Origin: VFMC01 sp046331225
GTDB lineage: Bacteria > Actinomycetota > Acidimicrobiia > Acidimicrobiales > Ilumatobacteraceae
Length of the DNA stretch: 64,000 bases
Assembly (NCBI GenBank): GCA_046331225.1
Contig: JAXLRF010000012.1
Span: 1-64,000, forward strand
Direction of reading: 5' to 3'
Of the stretch, positions 16,777 to 25,704 are shown one piece after another; position 1 is the stretch's first letter; each line of letters starts with the position of its first letter. The notes below the pieces were generated by a model. The model searched no databases and had not been told where the DNA came from. It saw only the letters and a program-made list of their open reading frames with translations. Made by a program: the position numbers and the translations under genes.

Positions 16777-18216
16777 CTAGTTGCCCACCACGCGGGTCAC
16801 CGGCTTGGAGCCGACGTCGCCGTTGGCCCAGCCGCCGATCATCGCCGAGAACAGCCCGGCACCACCGCCGGCGTGCACCACCAGGATCCCGCCGGGCCGG
16901 AACTTCGGCAGGGTGGCCGTGCGCAGGTGCTCGGGGACGCCCTCGGCGATGCCGTGCGCGCCGCGCACCAGATCCTCGCCGGACAGCAGAAGCCGCGCGT
17001 GCAGCTCGTCGAGCAGCCGGTCGCGGTCCCAGCCGGCCTCGGCGAAGACGCGGGCGTGCTCGGGACCGACGACGAGGATCACGTCGAAGCCGAGGACGAG
17101 CTTGGGATTGTGCAACGTGCGCAGGCAGGCGGCGAAGGTGTTGGCGAGGCTCTCGGGATCGCGGGCCAACTGGTCGACGATGCAGCGCGGGCCCTCGCCG
17201 GCGAACACGGTGAGCGCGTTGGTGCCTGCCGGGGCGCCGAGGCTCTCGGCGAGCGGGCCGAACGGCGAGCCGTCCTCGAGCTCGGCGAAGCAGAAGCTGA
17301 TCTTGCCGGGGTTGCCGTGCGTGGCGCGGTCGACCTCGCCCGGACGTCCGCCGCCGACGTTGCGCACCACCAACTGCACGGCGCGGCCGATCGTGAGGTT
17401 GGCGCGGTTGCCCTGGCCGAGCGCGTTGCCGGCGGCGTTCATGCCGATCGCGCGGGTGCCCGGTCCGTTGCACACGATCACGGGGCCCACCGGCATGGTG
17501 GTGGCGAGCACACCGTGGATGTTGAACTCGTCGGTGCAGATGGCCTCGACCGCGGCGATCACCCACGGCAGGTACTCGGGGCGGCATCCGGCCATCACCG
17601 CGTTGATCGCGATCTTCTCGACCGTCACCTCGACCAGGTCGGGCGGCACCACGGCCACCACCTCGTCGGCGGCGCGGGTGGTGCCGGTGAGCATGCGCAG
17701 CACGCGCTCCTCGGTGGGCGGCACCACGGGCAGGCCGTCGGTGAACCCGCGGTCGAACATCGCCTCCATCTCGTCGTCGAGATCGGCGAGCTCGATGCGA
17801 CGCGCCTTCAGCAGATGGCCGCCGAAGCGGGCGCGCAGCGCGTCCTCGAGGTCGGGGTCGACGCTGAGCGAACCGCATCCCGGCCGCATCACCGGCAGGT
17901 CGTCGCCGAGGCCGGCGATGCCGGTGATCCGCTGCCATTCGGCGCGTGACCAGCCGACGGTGCGTTCGATCTCGATGCCGTTCATCACCTTGATCAGTGT
18001 CGGCACCGTCTCGATGTCGTGGTGCCAGCTCACCGACAAGTCGGCGTCGTGCACGGGCGACACGCTGTGTGGGAACGCCGGATCGTCCTGGGTGTAGACG
18101 GTGCACTCGAAGCGGGCGAGCAGCGGCGCGACCATGCGGCAGGTCTCGCACTCCTCTTTCACGATCACCACGAGTCCGTCGGGCAGGACGGGTCGCACTC
18201 CCGGCGCAGCGCTCAC
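16777..18216 (-). CDS. Thioredoxin-domain fusion protein of the UGSC operon
   Basis: A 479-residue protein. Residues 1-100 are a thioredoxin-like domain with Cys23-x2-Cys26 (KEECETCRMVAPLL) and a cis-proline loop VPTLI near residue 73. The remaining 370 residues form a conserved domain of unknown function with FTDGLPVVPPTEERV, AINAVMAGCRPEYLPWVIAA, GNALGQGNRANLTIGRAVQL and GNPGKISFCFAELEDGSPFG. I recall this family occurring next to UGSC proteins. The GTG start overlaps the hydrolase stop by 4 bp and the stop lies 9 bp before the UGSC start, so the three are one operon. It may reduce or recycle the selenol partner. Confidence 0.78.
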   Translation of the reverse strand: MSAAPGVRPVLPDGLVVIVKEECETCRMVAPLLARFECTVYTQDDPAFPHSVSPVHDADLSVSWHHDIETVPTLIKVMNGIEIERTVGWSRAEWQRITGIAGLGDDLPVMRPGCGSLSVDPDLEDALRARFGGHLLKARRIELADLDDEMEAMFDRGFTDGLPVVPPTEERVLRMLTGTTRAADEVVAVVPPDLVEVTVEKIAINAVMAGCRPEYLPWVIAAVEAICTDEFNIHGVLATTMPVGPVIVCNGPGTRAIGMNAAGNALGQGNRANLTIGRAVQLVVRNVGGGRPGEVDRATHGNPGKISFCFAELEDGSPFGPLAESLGAPAGTNALTVFAGEGPRCIVDQLARDPESLANTFAACLRTLHNPKLVLGFDVILVVGPEHARVFAEAGWDRDRLLDELHARLLLSGEDLVRGAHGIAEGVPEHLRTATLPKFRPGGILVVHAGGGAGLFSAMIGGWANGDVGSKPVTRVVGN

Positions 18217-19091
18217 GCGAGGAACTCCAGGATGCGGGCGTTCACGACCGCGGGCTGCTCGATCTGCAGGAAGTGGCCCGCGCCCTCGACCACCTCGATC
18301 GTCACGTTGGGGGTGACCATCGCGCGGGCCATCTCGGCCACCTCGACGCCGACGCAGCCGTCGGTGCGGCCGTGCAAATACAGCGTCGGCTGCGTGGGCA
18401 CGCCGCTGCACGCCGCCTGCAGCTCGTCGAGCGCCGGGTCCTTGTAGCCCTCGCCGAGCGTCGCCCGGTAGTAGCCGAGCGCCGCCGTGAGGTGCGCCGG
18501 ATCGCGCAGGCAGTCCTTCACGTGAGCGACGTCCTCGGCACCCTCGTGGCCGGGCGACCAGTCGGCCCACAACTGGTCGATGAACGCGAGGTCGTTCGCC
18601 GGCACCACCAGGTCGGACAACGGGTGCTGGAAGAAGAACATGTACCAGCTGCGCTTCAGCTGAGCGGGCACGGTGAGGAACGCGGCACCCATCGACGGAC
18701 CGGGCGGCACCGCCATCGTGACGACCTTGGTCCAGCGGTCGGGGGCGTGCACGGCCGCACCGATCGTGGCGGGCGCACCCCAGTCGTGGCCGATGATCAC
18801 GCCGGGCTCGCCGCCACCGAGCGCCTCGTGGAAGCCGATCGCGTCGAGCGCCAACACGCCGGTCTGGTACCGCCCGTCGGTCGGCACGGCGGTGGGTGCG
18901 TAGCCGCGCTGGAACGGAGCGACCGCGCGGTAGCCGGCTTCGGCGAGCAACGGCAGCAGGTGCCGCCACGTGTGCGCACTGTCGGGAAACCCGTGCAGGC
19001 ACAGTGCGAGCGGGCCCTCGTCCCCGCAGGCGAGATAGGTGAAGTCGACCTCGTCGACCACGATCGTGCGGGACTCGATGCTGTACGCCAT
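18213..19091 (-). CDS. Alpha/beta hydrolase, epoxide-hydrolase-like
   Basis: A 292-residue alpha/beta hydrolase and the first gene of the UGSC operon. The oxyanion motif is HGFPDSAHTW, the nucleophile is Asp103 in GHDWGA (aspartate is typical of epoxide hydrolases and dehalogenases rather than esterases), and the catalytic His lies in EGAGHFLQIEQP. A cap domain is visible between (FLTVPAQLKRSWYMFFFQHP). The ATG at 19091 is chosen; the 17 upstream in-frame codons are Arg-rich and look non-coding. An epoxide or halogenated substrate would fit redox partners downstream. Confidence 0.85.
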   Translation of the reverse strand: MAYSIESRTIVVDEVDFTYLACGDEGPLALCLHGFPDSAHTWRHLLPLLAEAGYRAVAPFQRGYAPTAVPTDGRYQTGVLALDAIGFHEALGGGEPGVIIGHDWGAPATIGAAVHAPDRWTKVVTMAVPPGPSMGAAFLTVPAQLKRSWYMFFFQHPLSDLVVPANDLAFIDQLWADWSPGHEGAEDVAHVKDCLRDPAHLTAALGYYRATLGEGYKDPALDELQAACSGVPTQPTLYLHGRTDGCVGVEVAEMARAMVTPNVTIEVVEGAGHFLQIEQPAVVNARILEFLA

Positions 19092-19230
19092 GCGCGAACC
19101 GTAGCCACCCGAACGGCCGAGCTTGCGACGCACGTCACGCACGCGAAGGCGGGCCCGCTGTTGAGCCTCGGGGTGGGCGGGTCGTAACGTGACGCATCAG
19201 GGGGCGAGAAGGGGTGCAGGGGTTCAACCG

Positions 19231-20064
19231 GTGAAGGTCACGTTCCACGGCGTGCGCGGCTCCACGCCGTGCCACGGTCACGACATCGCGCGATACGGCG
19301 GCAACACGTCGTGCGTCTCCGTCGACGTCCCCGGGGCACCGCCGATCGTGTTCGACCTCGGCACCGGTCTGCGCTACTTCGGTGCCACCCAGCCGCACGA
19401 CGGGAGCTTCCGCGGCGCCTGTCTGCTCACCCATCTGCACTGGGACCACACGCAGGGTCTGCCGTTCTTCACGCCGATGCTCAAGCCCGGTGCCGAGTTC
19501 GACGTGTACGCACCGGTGCAGGAGGACGGCCGCACGGTCGCCGAGGTGTTCGAGGCGACGATCCATCCGCCGCTGTTCCCGATCTGCATCAACCAGTTCC
19601 CCGGCACGTTCCGGTTCCACGACGTGGGTGACGCCGAGTTCCGCGTCGGTCCGATCGAGGTCATGTCGCGCCTGGTGCCGCACGTCGGCAACACGCTCGG
19701 GTACCGCATCGAGCACGACGGTGTCAGCGTCGCCTACCTGAGCGACCATCAGCAGCCCTACGACGGGTCACTCGCGGCGAGCGAGGGCGCGCTCGAACTC
19801 GCTCGAGGGGTCGACCTCTTGATCCACGACTCGCAGTACACGCCCGACGAGTTCGCGATGAAGTCGACCTGGGGTCACTGCACGGTCGACTACGCCGTCT
19901 GGTTCGCGCACACGGCGGGCGCCAAGCGTCTGGCGCTGTTCCACCACGACCCCACCCGCCACGACGACGCGATCGACGCGCTCGGCGCGTGCGCGTCGAA
20001 GATGGGGACGTCGTTGGGCTTCGAGGTCGTCGCCGCGCGCGAGGGCCTCACCATCGAGCTCTGA
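19231..20064 (+). CDS. MBL-fold metallo-hydrolase
   Basis: A 277-residue metallo-beta-lactamase-fold hydrolase. It starts with the common VKVTFHGVRGSTPCHG motif and carries the metal-binding THLHWDHTQG, followed by later His/Asp ligands (VPHVGNTLGYRI, AYLSDHQQP, HDSQYTPDEF, GHCTVDYAVWFA). This subgroup resembles PhnP and cyclic-nucleotide phosphodiesterases. I chose the GTG at 19231, which matches the family's N-terminus and has AGGGG upstream; an in-frame GTG at 19189 would add 14 residues. Confidence 0.85.
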   Translation: MKVTFHGVRGSTPCHGHDIARYGGNTSCVSVDVPGAPPIVFDLGTGLRYFGATQPHDGSFRGACLLTHLHWDHTQGLPFFTPMLKPGAEFDVYAPVQEDGRTVAEVFEATIHPPLFPICINQFPGTFRFHDVGDAEFRVGPIEVMSRLVPHVGNTLGYRIEHDGVSVAYLSDHQQPYDGSLAASEGALELARGVDLLIHDSQYTPDEFAMKSTWGHCTVDYAVWFAHTAGAKRLALFHHDPTRHDDAIDALGACASKMGTSLGFEVVAAREGLTIEL

Positions 20065-20072
20065 GCCGCGTC

Positions 20073-20468
20073 GTGGACGCCACCGGCGCGCTCGGTCTCG
20101 TCTGTCAGATCGCCACGGGCGCGCTGTTCGTCATCGCCGGTGCGAGCAAGGTGGCGCAGGGTCGTGCTTGGCCGGTGCAGGCGGGCGGCATGGGGGTGCC
20201 GTCGTGGCTCGCGGCGATCGTGCCCTGGTGGGAGATCGCCGTCGGTGCGTTCACCGCCGTCGGTCTGCTCGCGCCGTGGCCGGCGGTGGCCGCAGCGCTG
20301 ACGCTCGTCGCGTTCGTGGTGCTGATCGTCGGTCAGCTGCGGCGCGGGCGCCATCCGCAGTGCGCCTGCTTCGGGGCGTGGAGCAGTGCGCCGCTCGGCA
20401 CCCGCCACGTGTGGCGCAATGCGGTGTTCCTGGCCGTCGCGCTCGGCGCGATCGCCTTCAGCTCGTGA
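20073..20468 (+). CDS. MauE/DoxX-like membrane protein
   Basis: A 131-residue protein with four hydrophobic segments. The features ALFVIAGASKV in the first segment and the CACFG motif in the loop before the last segment are typical of the MauE (methylamine utilisation) family, whose members are thought to assist disulfide or redox chemistry at the membrane. No other mau genes are nearby. It starts 8 bp after the MBL gene and its 3' end overlaps the convergent oligopeptidase gene by 11 bp. Confidence 0.75.
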   Translation: MDATGALGLVCQIATGALFVIAGASKVAQGRAWPVQAGGMGVPSWLAAIVPWWEIAVGAFTAVGLLAPWPAVAAALTLVAFVVLIVGQLRRGRHPQCACFGAWSSAPLGTRHVWRNAVFLAVALGAIAFSS

Positions 20469-22515
20469 CGACCATCGCGAACGTCAACACGATCGCCTCG
20501 TCGCGCCAGCGTTCGTAGCGTCCGCTCGGGCCGCCGTGCCCGGCACCCATCTCGGTGCGCAGCAGCAGCGGCGCGTCGTTGGTGCGCACGGCCCGCAGCT
20601 TGGCGCACCACTTCGCCGGCTCGTGGTAGCTGACGCGCGGGTCGTTGAGGCCGGCGGTGATCAACAGCGCCGGGTACTGGGTGGTGACGGTGTTGTCGTA
20701 CGGCGAGTAGCCGAGCATGTAGCTCGCGTAGGGCTCGGTGCGCGGGTCGCCCCACTCGTCCCACTCGGTGACCGTGAGCGGCAACGACGGGTCGCTCATC
20801 GTCGTGACGACGTCGACGAAGGGCACCTCGGCGACGACGGCGTGGAACAGGTCGGGACGCATCGTCATGCAGGCACCGACCAGCAGGCCGCCGGCGCTGC
20901 CGCCGCGGAGCACGATGCGGTCGGGGTGCGCCCACCCGGCATCGCGCAGGTGCTCGACCGAGGCGATGGTGTCGGTGAACGTGTTGCGCTTGTGGAGCAG
21001 CCGGCCGTCGGTGTACCAGCGCCGCCCGAGTTCGCCACCGCCGCGCGGGTGCACGAGCGCCCACGTCCACCCGCGGTCGAGCAGCGACAACCGGGCCACG
21101 CTGAACCACGGCGGCATCGACGACTCGTAGCTGCCGTAGCCGTACACGAGGCACGGCGCGCTGCCGTCGGCCGCGAGGTCGCGGCGTCGCACGACGTCGA
21201 CCGGCACCGAGGTGCCATCGGGTGCGGTGGCCCACTCGCGGGTGGCGACGTAGGCGGCGAGGTCGACGTTGGGCGTGGGTGTCTGCTTGAGCAACGTGCG
21301 TTCGCCGGTGTCGAGGTCGAGCTCGAACACCGACGCCGGCGTGGTGAACGACTGGTAGCCGTAGCGCAGCGAGGTGGTGCGCCACTCGGGGTTCGCGTCG
21401 AGCTCGAGCTCGTGCGGCTCGTCGCCGAGGTCGAGCGTCTCGATCGCGCCGTCGCGCCGGACGATGCGAACGCGCTGTTGTGCGTGCGACCACTCGTGCA
21501 CCACCAGGTGGGTGTCGAACGGCTCGATGCCGACGATGCGCTGGCCCGGCACGTGGGGGAGCAGCTCGGTCCAGCTGGCCGGGTCGTCCTCGGGCGCGGT
21601 CATCACGCGGAAGTCCTCGGCGTCGAGGTTGGTGAGCACCACGAAGCGGTCGCCCCAGTGGTCGAAGGAGTACTCGAGGTCGTCGGTGCGCGCGAGCACG
21701 AGGAGCGGTTCGTCGTCGGGGCGGTCGGCGCGCAGCAGGCGCACCTCCGACGAGGTCTTGCTGGCCGACTCGAGCACGATCCACCGTTCGCTGCGGCACA
21801 GGTCGATGCCCAGGTAGAACCGCTCGTCGTCCTCGCGCAGCACGCACACGTCGTCGGTCTGCGGGGTACCCATGCGATGGCGCCACACCTCGAACGGGCG
21901 CATCTGGTCGTCGGGCATCATGTAGAAGAACTCACGCCCGTCGGCCGACCAGGCCGAACCACCCCACGCGGAGGTGCCCTCGATCACGTCGGGCAGGTCG
22001 GTGCCCGAGGCGAGGTCGCGGAAGCGCAGGGTGTAGAGCTCGCTGCCGTCGACGTCGCAGCTCCAGGCGGCCACCGCGTGTGCCGGGTCGAGGTCGAACA
22101 GCCCGAGGTGGAAGTAGTCGTGGCCGTCGGCCTCGACGTTCTCGTCGAGCAGCACGTGCTGGTCGGCGGTGTCGCGGGTGGTGCCCCGGCAGTGGATCGC
22201 GTAGTCGAGGCCTTCGACGGTGCGCGCCGTGTACCACCAGTCGCCCTTGCGCACGGGCACGGCGGTGTCGGTCTCCTGCACTCGTGACTTGATCTCGTCG
22301 AAGACGGTCTGCACCAGACCTTCGTGCGGAGCGAGCCACGCTGCCGCGTAGGCGTTCTCGGCCTCGAGGTAGGCGACGGTGTCGGGGTCGTCGCGGTCGC
22401 GCAGCCACGCCCACGGGTCGGACACGTCGCCCGTGGGGCGTGACCAGGTGTGGTCGACCTGTTTGGCCTTCGGGGCGGCGAGGGGTGGGACGAGGTCGGC
22501 GGGCTGCTCGGGCAC
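20458..22515 (-). CDS. ptrB: Oligopeptidase B, S9 family
   Basis: A 685-residue cytoplasmic serine peptidase that cleaves short peptides after basic residues. The N-terminal half is a beta-propeller starting with the signature DPWAWLRDRDDPDTVAYLEAEN split over residues 33-54. The C-terminal alpha/beta hydrolase domain holds YGYGSYESSMPPWFSVARLS, HPRGGGELGRRWYTDGRLL and the nucleophile Ser in RGGSAGGLLVGA, with the catalytic His near the end in MGAGHGGPSGRY. Length and motifs are normal for the family. Confidence 0.92.
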   Translation of the reverse strand: MPEQPADLVPPLAAPKAKQVDHTWSRPTGDVSDPWAWLRDRDDPDTVAYLEAENAYAAAWLAPHEGLVQTVFDEIKSRVQETDTAVPVRKGDWWYTARTVEGLDYAIHCRGTTRDTADQHVLLDENVEADGHDYFHLGLFDLDPAHAVAAWSCDVDGSELYTLRFRDLASGTDLPDVIEGTSAWGGSAWSADGREFFYMMPDDQMRPFEVWRHRMGTPQTDDVCVLREDDERFYLGIDLCRSERWIVLESASKTSSEVRLLRADRPDDEPLLVLARTDDLEYSFDHWGDRFVVLTNLDAEDFRVMTAPEDDPASWTELLPHVPGQRIVGIEPFDTHLVVHEWSHAQQRVRIVRRDGAIETLDLGDEPHELELDANPEWRTTSLRYGYQSFTTPASVFELDLDTGERTLLKQTPTPNVDLAAYVATREWATAPDGTSVPVDVVRRRDLAADGSAPCLVYGYGSYESSMPPWFSVARLSLLDRGWTWALVHPRGGGELGRRWYTDGRLLHKRNTFTDTIASVEHLRDAGWAHPDRIVLRGGSAGGLLVGACMTMRPDLFHAVVAEVPFVDVVTTMSDPSLPLTVTEWDEWGDPRTEPYASYMLGYSPYDNTVTTQYPALLITAGLNDPRVSYHEPAKWCAKLRAVRTNDAPLLLRTEMGAGHGGPSGRYERWRDEAIVLTFAMVVTS

Positions 22516-22622
22516 GGTGCGAGCCTAACGACGGGTGACGACCGACCCCGGCGGGCCCCGGCTCGTGTGCCCGTTGTCGTCCCGTGCGACGTCTCGGCGA
22601 TCGGCGGGTACTGTCCCCGCCG

Positions 22623-22907
22623 ATGCGCGTCTGGATCGACCAGGACCTCTGCACGGGTGACGGTCTGTGTCTCGATCACGCGCCCGACGTCTTCGTCCAA
22701 CTCGAGGACGGCATCGCCTACGTGGCCGAGGACGGGTACGCGTTGCACGACCCGGGTGGCTCGGGCAGCCTGGCGTCGGTGCCGGTGCGCGCCGAGCAGT
22801 CCGTCATCGACGCGGCGCTCGCGTGTCCCGGCGAGTGCATCTTCATCGAGATGGATCGCGAGCTGCCGCGCCAGGCACACGGCGTGCGCGGCGAGAGCGC
22901 AGCCTGA
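22623..22907 (+). CDS. Single-cluster ferredoxin
   Basis: A 94-residue ferredoxin-like protein. Cys10 and Cys16 (DLCTGDGLCLDHAPDVF) and Cys68 and Cys72 (ALACPGECIFIE) are positioned as in the one-cluster 3Fe-4S or 4Fe-4S ferredoxins of actinobacteria, which often serve cytochrome P450s. A central insertion (EDGYALHDPGGSGSL) makes it longer than the usual 65 residues. No P450 is adjacent; the nearest redox enzyme is the molybdopterin oxidoreductase 0.5 kb downstream, which could be its partner. Confidence 0.85.
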   Translation: MRVWIDQDLCTGDGLCLDHAPDVFVQLEDGIAYVAEDGYALHDPGGSGSLASVPVRAEQSVIDAALACPGECIFIEMDRELPRQAHGVRGESAA

Positions 22908-22947
22908 CGGCTGTGTCGGTCCGAGCGATCCGGCTAGCCTGAGCGTC

Positions 22948-23400
22948 ATGAAACGGACCAGCGTGGCGCACCTGAACTGCTCGGTCGCGCAGACGCTCGA
23001 GGTGGTGGGCGAGTGGTGGACGCTGCTCGTCGTGCGCAACCTGATGTTCGGTCAGCGGCGCTTCGAGGCCATCCAGGGCGATCTCGGCATCGCCCGCAAC
23101 ATCCTGAGCGACCGCCTCGGCACGCTGGTCGAGCACGGCATCGTCGATCGGGTGAAGTACCAGGATCACCCCGAACGGTTCGAGTACCGACTCACCGACA
23201 AGGGCCGTGACCTGTTCCCCGTGATCGCCGCGCTGATGGCGTGGGGCGACAAGTGGGCGGCCCCGACCGGTCGGCCGATCGAACTGGTGCACGAGTGCGG
23301 CCAGGTGGCCACGGCCACGGTGGTGTGCGACCACTGCGGCGGCCCGCTCACGTTGCACAACGTGCGGGCGACCGCCGGCCCGGCCTGGCACCGCATCTGA
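22948..23400 (+). CDS. HxlR-family transcriptional regulator
   Basis: A 150-residue winged-helix regulator. The HxlR pattern is clear: NCSVAQTLEVVGEWWTLLVV, FGQRRFEAIQGDLGIARNIL, LSDRLGTLVEHGIV, then the wing YRLTDKGRDLFPVI. Cys at the N-terminus (LNCSVAQ) is where redox-sensing members react. The C-terminal tail carries an extra CDHCGG pair that could bind metal. It sits between the ferredoxin and molybdopterin enzyme genes, and a perfect 15-bp palindrome follows its stop, so it may control the downstream gene. Confidence 0.85.
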   Translation: MKRTSVAHLNCSVAQTLEVVGEWWTLLVVRNLMFGQRRFEAIQGDLGIARNILSDRLGTLVEHGIVDRVKYQDHPERFEYRLTDKGRDLFPVIAALMAWGDKWAAPTGRPIELVHECGQVATATVVCDHCGGPLTLHNVRATAGPAWHRI

Positions 23401-23406
23401 TCATCC

Positions 23407-23421
23407 GTTGCGTCACGCAAC
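23407..23421. promoter_or_regulatory. Perfect palindrome, candidate HxlR operator
   Basis: GTTGCGT, a single C, then ACGCAAC. It lies 21 bp before the ATG of the molybdopterin oxidoreductase gene and right after hxlR. HxlR proteins bind short inverted repeats as dimers; the assignment is by proximity. Confidence 0.5.
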
Positions 23422-23442
23422 TGAGTGGTCTACGGTCGCGCC

Positions 23443-25704
23443 ATGAGCGACGGCACCTGGCATCCCACGGCCTGCATCCTGTGTGAGTGCAACTGCGGCA
23501 TCGAGATCCGCCTCGGCGGTGCATCGGGCACGCGGTTCGAGCGGATCCGCGGCGACAAGTCGCATCCCGGCTCGCAGGGCTACACGTGCGAGAAGGCGCT
23601 GCGGCTCGACCACTACCAGCACCAGCCACGGCTCACCTCGCCGTTGCGGCGGCGCGACGACGGCACGTTCGAGGAGATCGACTGGGACACCGCGATCAGC
23701 GAGATCGCCGGCCGGTTCCTCGCCCTTCGGGCGGCCCACGGCGGCGAATCGATCTTCTACTACGGCGGCGGCGGGCAGGGGAACCACCTCGGTGGCGGGT
23801 ACAGCGGTGCCACGCTGCGAGCGCTCGGGTCGAAGTTCAAGGCCAACGCGCTGTCACAGGAGAAGACCGGCGAGTTCTGGGTGAACGGCAAGATGCTCGG
23901 TGGCGGCGTCCGCGCCGACGTCGCCCACGCCGAGGTCACGGTGTTCGTCGGCAAGAACCCGTGGCAGAGCCACGGCATCCCGCACGCGCGCACCACGCTC
24001 AAGGAGATCGCGAACGACCCGGCGCGGTCGATGGTGGTGATCGACCCCAAGCGCAGCGAGACCGCCGAGCTCGCCGACTTCCACCTGCAGGTGCGACCCG
24101 GCACCGACGCGTTCTGCCTCGCCGCGCTCGTCGCGGTGATCGTGCAGGAGGGTCTGGTGCGTCGCAGCTGGGTCGACCAGCACACCGCCGGCGCCGACGA
24201 GATCGAGCGCGTGTTCGCGCAGATCGACGTCGACACCTACGCCGCGCGCTGCGGTGTCGACGCCCGACTGATCCGCGATGCCGCCCGTCGCATCGCGTCG
24301 GCCGCCAGCGTGGCCGTGGCCGAGGACCTCGGCATCCAGATGAACCGGCACAGCACGATGAACAGCTGGCTCGAGAAGTTGCTGTGGGCGCTCACGGGCA
24401 ACTTCGGCATCGCGGGCACGCAGTACATGTCGAGCTCGCTCGTGTCGATCGTGCGCAAGAGCGGCGGCGGGCCCAAGGCCGAGCCGGTCTCGCCGGTCAC
24501 CGGTTCGAAGATCATCAGCGGCCTCGTGCCCTGCAACGTGATCCCCGAGGAGATCCTCACCGATCACCCGAACCGCTTCCGGGCGATGCTCGTCGAGAGC
24601 GGTAACCCGGTGCACTCGCTGGCCGACAGCCGGCGGATGCGCGAGGCGCTGTCGTCGCTCGAGCTGCTCGTCGTGATCGACGTCGCGATGACCGAGACGG
24701 CTCGGCTCGCGCACTACGTGCTGCCGGCCCCGACCCAATTCGAGAAGTGGGAGGCGACGTTCTTCAACTTCGAGTTCCCGCACAACGTGTTCCACCTGCG
24801 CAAGCCGGTGCTGCCCGCGCCCGAGGGCGTGCTGCCCGAACCCGAGATCCACGCCCGTCTGTGCGAGGCGCTCGGCGCGCTGTCGGCCGACGACGTCGCA
24901 CCGCTGCGTGCTGCGGCCGAGCGAGGTCGCGCCGAGTTCGCGGCGGCGTTCTTCGAGGCGACCGCGGCGAACCCCGCGCTCGGTGCGATGGCTCCGGTCG
25001 TGATGTACCGGGCGCTCGGCCCGACCCTGCCCGACGGCGCGGCATCGGCGGCGCTGCTGTGGGGCGCCGCGCACCGCACGGCGATGAGCTTCGAGGCGTC
25101 GGTGAGGCGAGCGGGCTTCACCGGCGAGGGACTCGAGCTCGGCGAGGCGCTGTTCGACGCGATCCTCGCCGGTCATCACGGTGTGGTGTTCACGCACGAC
25201 GAGTGGGACGACGTGTGGGCCCGGGTCGGCACCGACGACGGCCGCATCCATCTGGTGATCCCCGAGCTGCTCGACGAGCTCGCGTCGCTCGCGCACGAGG
25301 CGCCGATCACCACCGACGAGTTCCCGTTCGTGCTGTCGGCCGGCGAACGACGGTCGTTCACGGCCAACACGATCATCCGCGACGGTGGGTGGCGCAAGCG
25401 CGATCCGGAGGGTGCGCTCCGCGTGTCGCCGTCCGACGCCGAGCGCCTGGGCCTCGTCACCGGCGGCACGGTCAAGGTGATCACCTCGCGAGGCGAGGCG
25501 CACGTGCCCGTCGAGGTGTACGAGGGCATGCAGACCGGGCACGTGTCGCTGCCCAACGGTCTCGGTCTCGACGAGGAGCACGACGGTGGGGTCCGCCGTG
25601 TGGGCGTGGCGCCCAACGAGCTCACGGATGCGATGCTGCGCGACCCGATCGCCGGCACGCCGTGGCACAAGAGCGTGCCGGCGCGCCTGGAGCCCGTGGG
25701 CTGA
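23443..25704 (+). CDS. Molybdopterin-dependent oxidoreductase, formate dehydrogenase-like
   Basis: A 753-residue bis-MGD enzyme of the DMSO reductase family. Cys11, 14, 18 and 49 form the N-terminal 4Fe-4S site (ACILCECNCG, GYTCEKAL). Domains continue with FYYGGGGQGNHLGG, VDPKRSETAELADFHLQVRP, NFGIAGTQYMSS and the C-terminal molydopterin-dinucleotide-binding domain (LPNGLGLDEEHDGG). Where formate dehydrogenases place Cys or Sec, the region reads ALSQEKTGEFW, with neither residue, so the substrate may not be formate. There is no signal peptide, so it is cytoplasmic; the small ferredoxin upstream may carry electrons. Confidence 0.85.
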   Translation: MSDGTWHPTACILCECNCGIEIRLGGASGTRFERIRGDKSHPGSQGYTCEKALRLDHYQHQPRLTSPLRRRDDGTFEEIDWDTAISEIAGRFLALRAAHGGESIFYYGGGGQGNHLGGGYSGATLRALGSKFKANALSQEKTGEFWVNGKMLGGGVRADVAHAEVTVFVGKNPWQSHGIPHARTTLKEIANDPARSMVVIDPKRSETAELADFHLQVRPGTDAFCLAALVAVIVQEGLVRRSWVDQHTAGADEIERVFAQIDVDTYAARCGVDARLIRDAARRIASAASVAVAEDLGIQMNRHSTMNSWLEKLLWALTGNFGIAGTQYMSSSLVSIVRKSGGGPKAEPVSPVTGSKIISGLVPCNVIPEEILTDHPNRFRAMLVESGNPVHSLADSRRMREALSSLELLVVIDVAMTETARLAHYVLPAPTQFEKWEATFFNFEFPHNVFHLRKPVLPAPEGVLPEPEIHARLCEALGALSADDVAPLRAAAERGRAEFAAAFFEATAANPALGAMAPVVMYRALGPTLPDGAASAALLWGAAHRTAMSFEASVRRAGFTGEGLELGEALFDAILAGHHGVVFTHDEWDDVWARVGTDDGRIHLVIPELLDELASLAHEAPITTDEFPFVLSAGERRSFTANTIIRDGGWRKRDPEGALRVSPSDAERLGLVTGGTVKVITSRGEAHVPVEVYEGMQTGHVSLPNGLGLDEEHDGGVRRVGVAPNELTDAMLRDPIAGTPWHKSVPARLEPVG

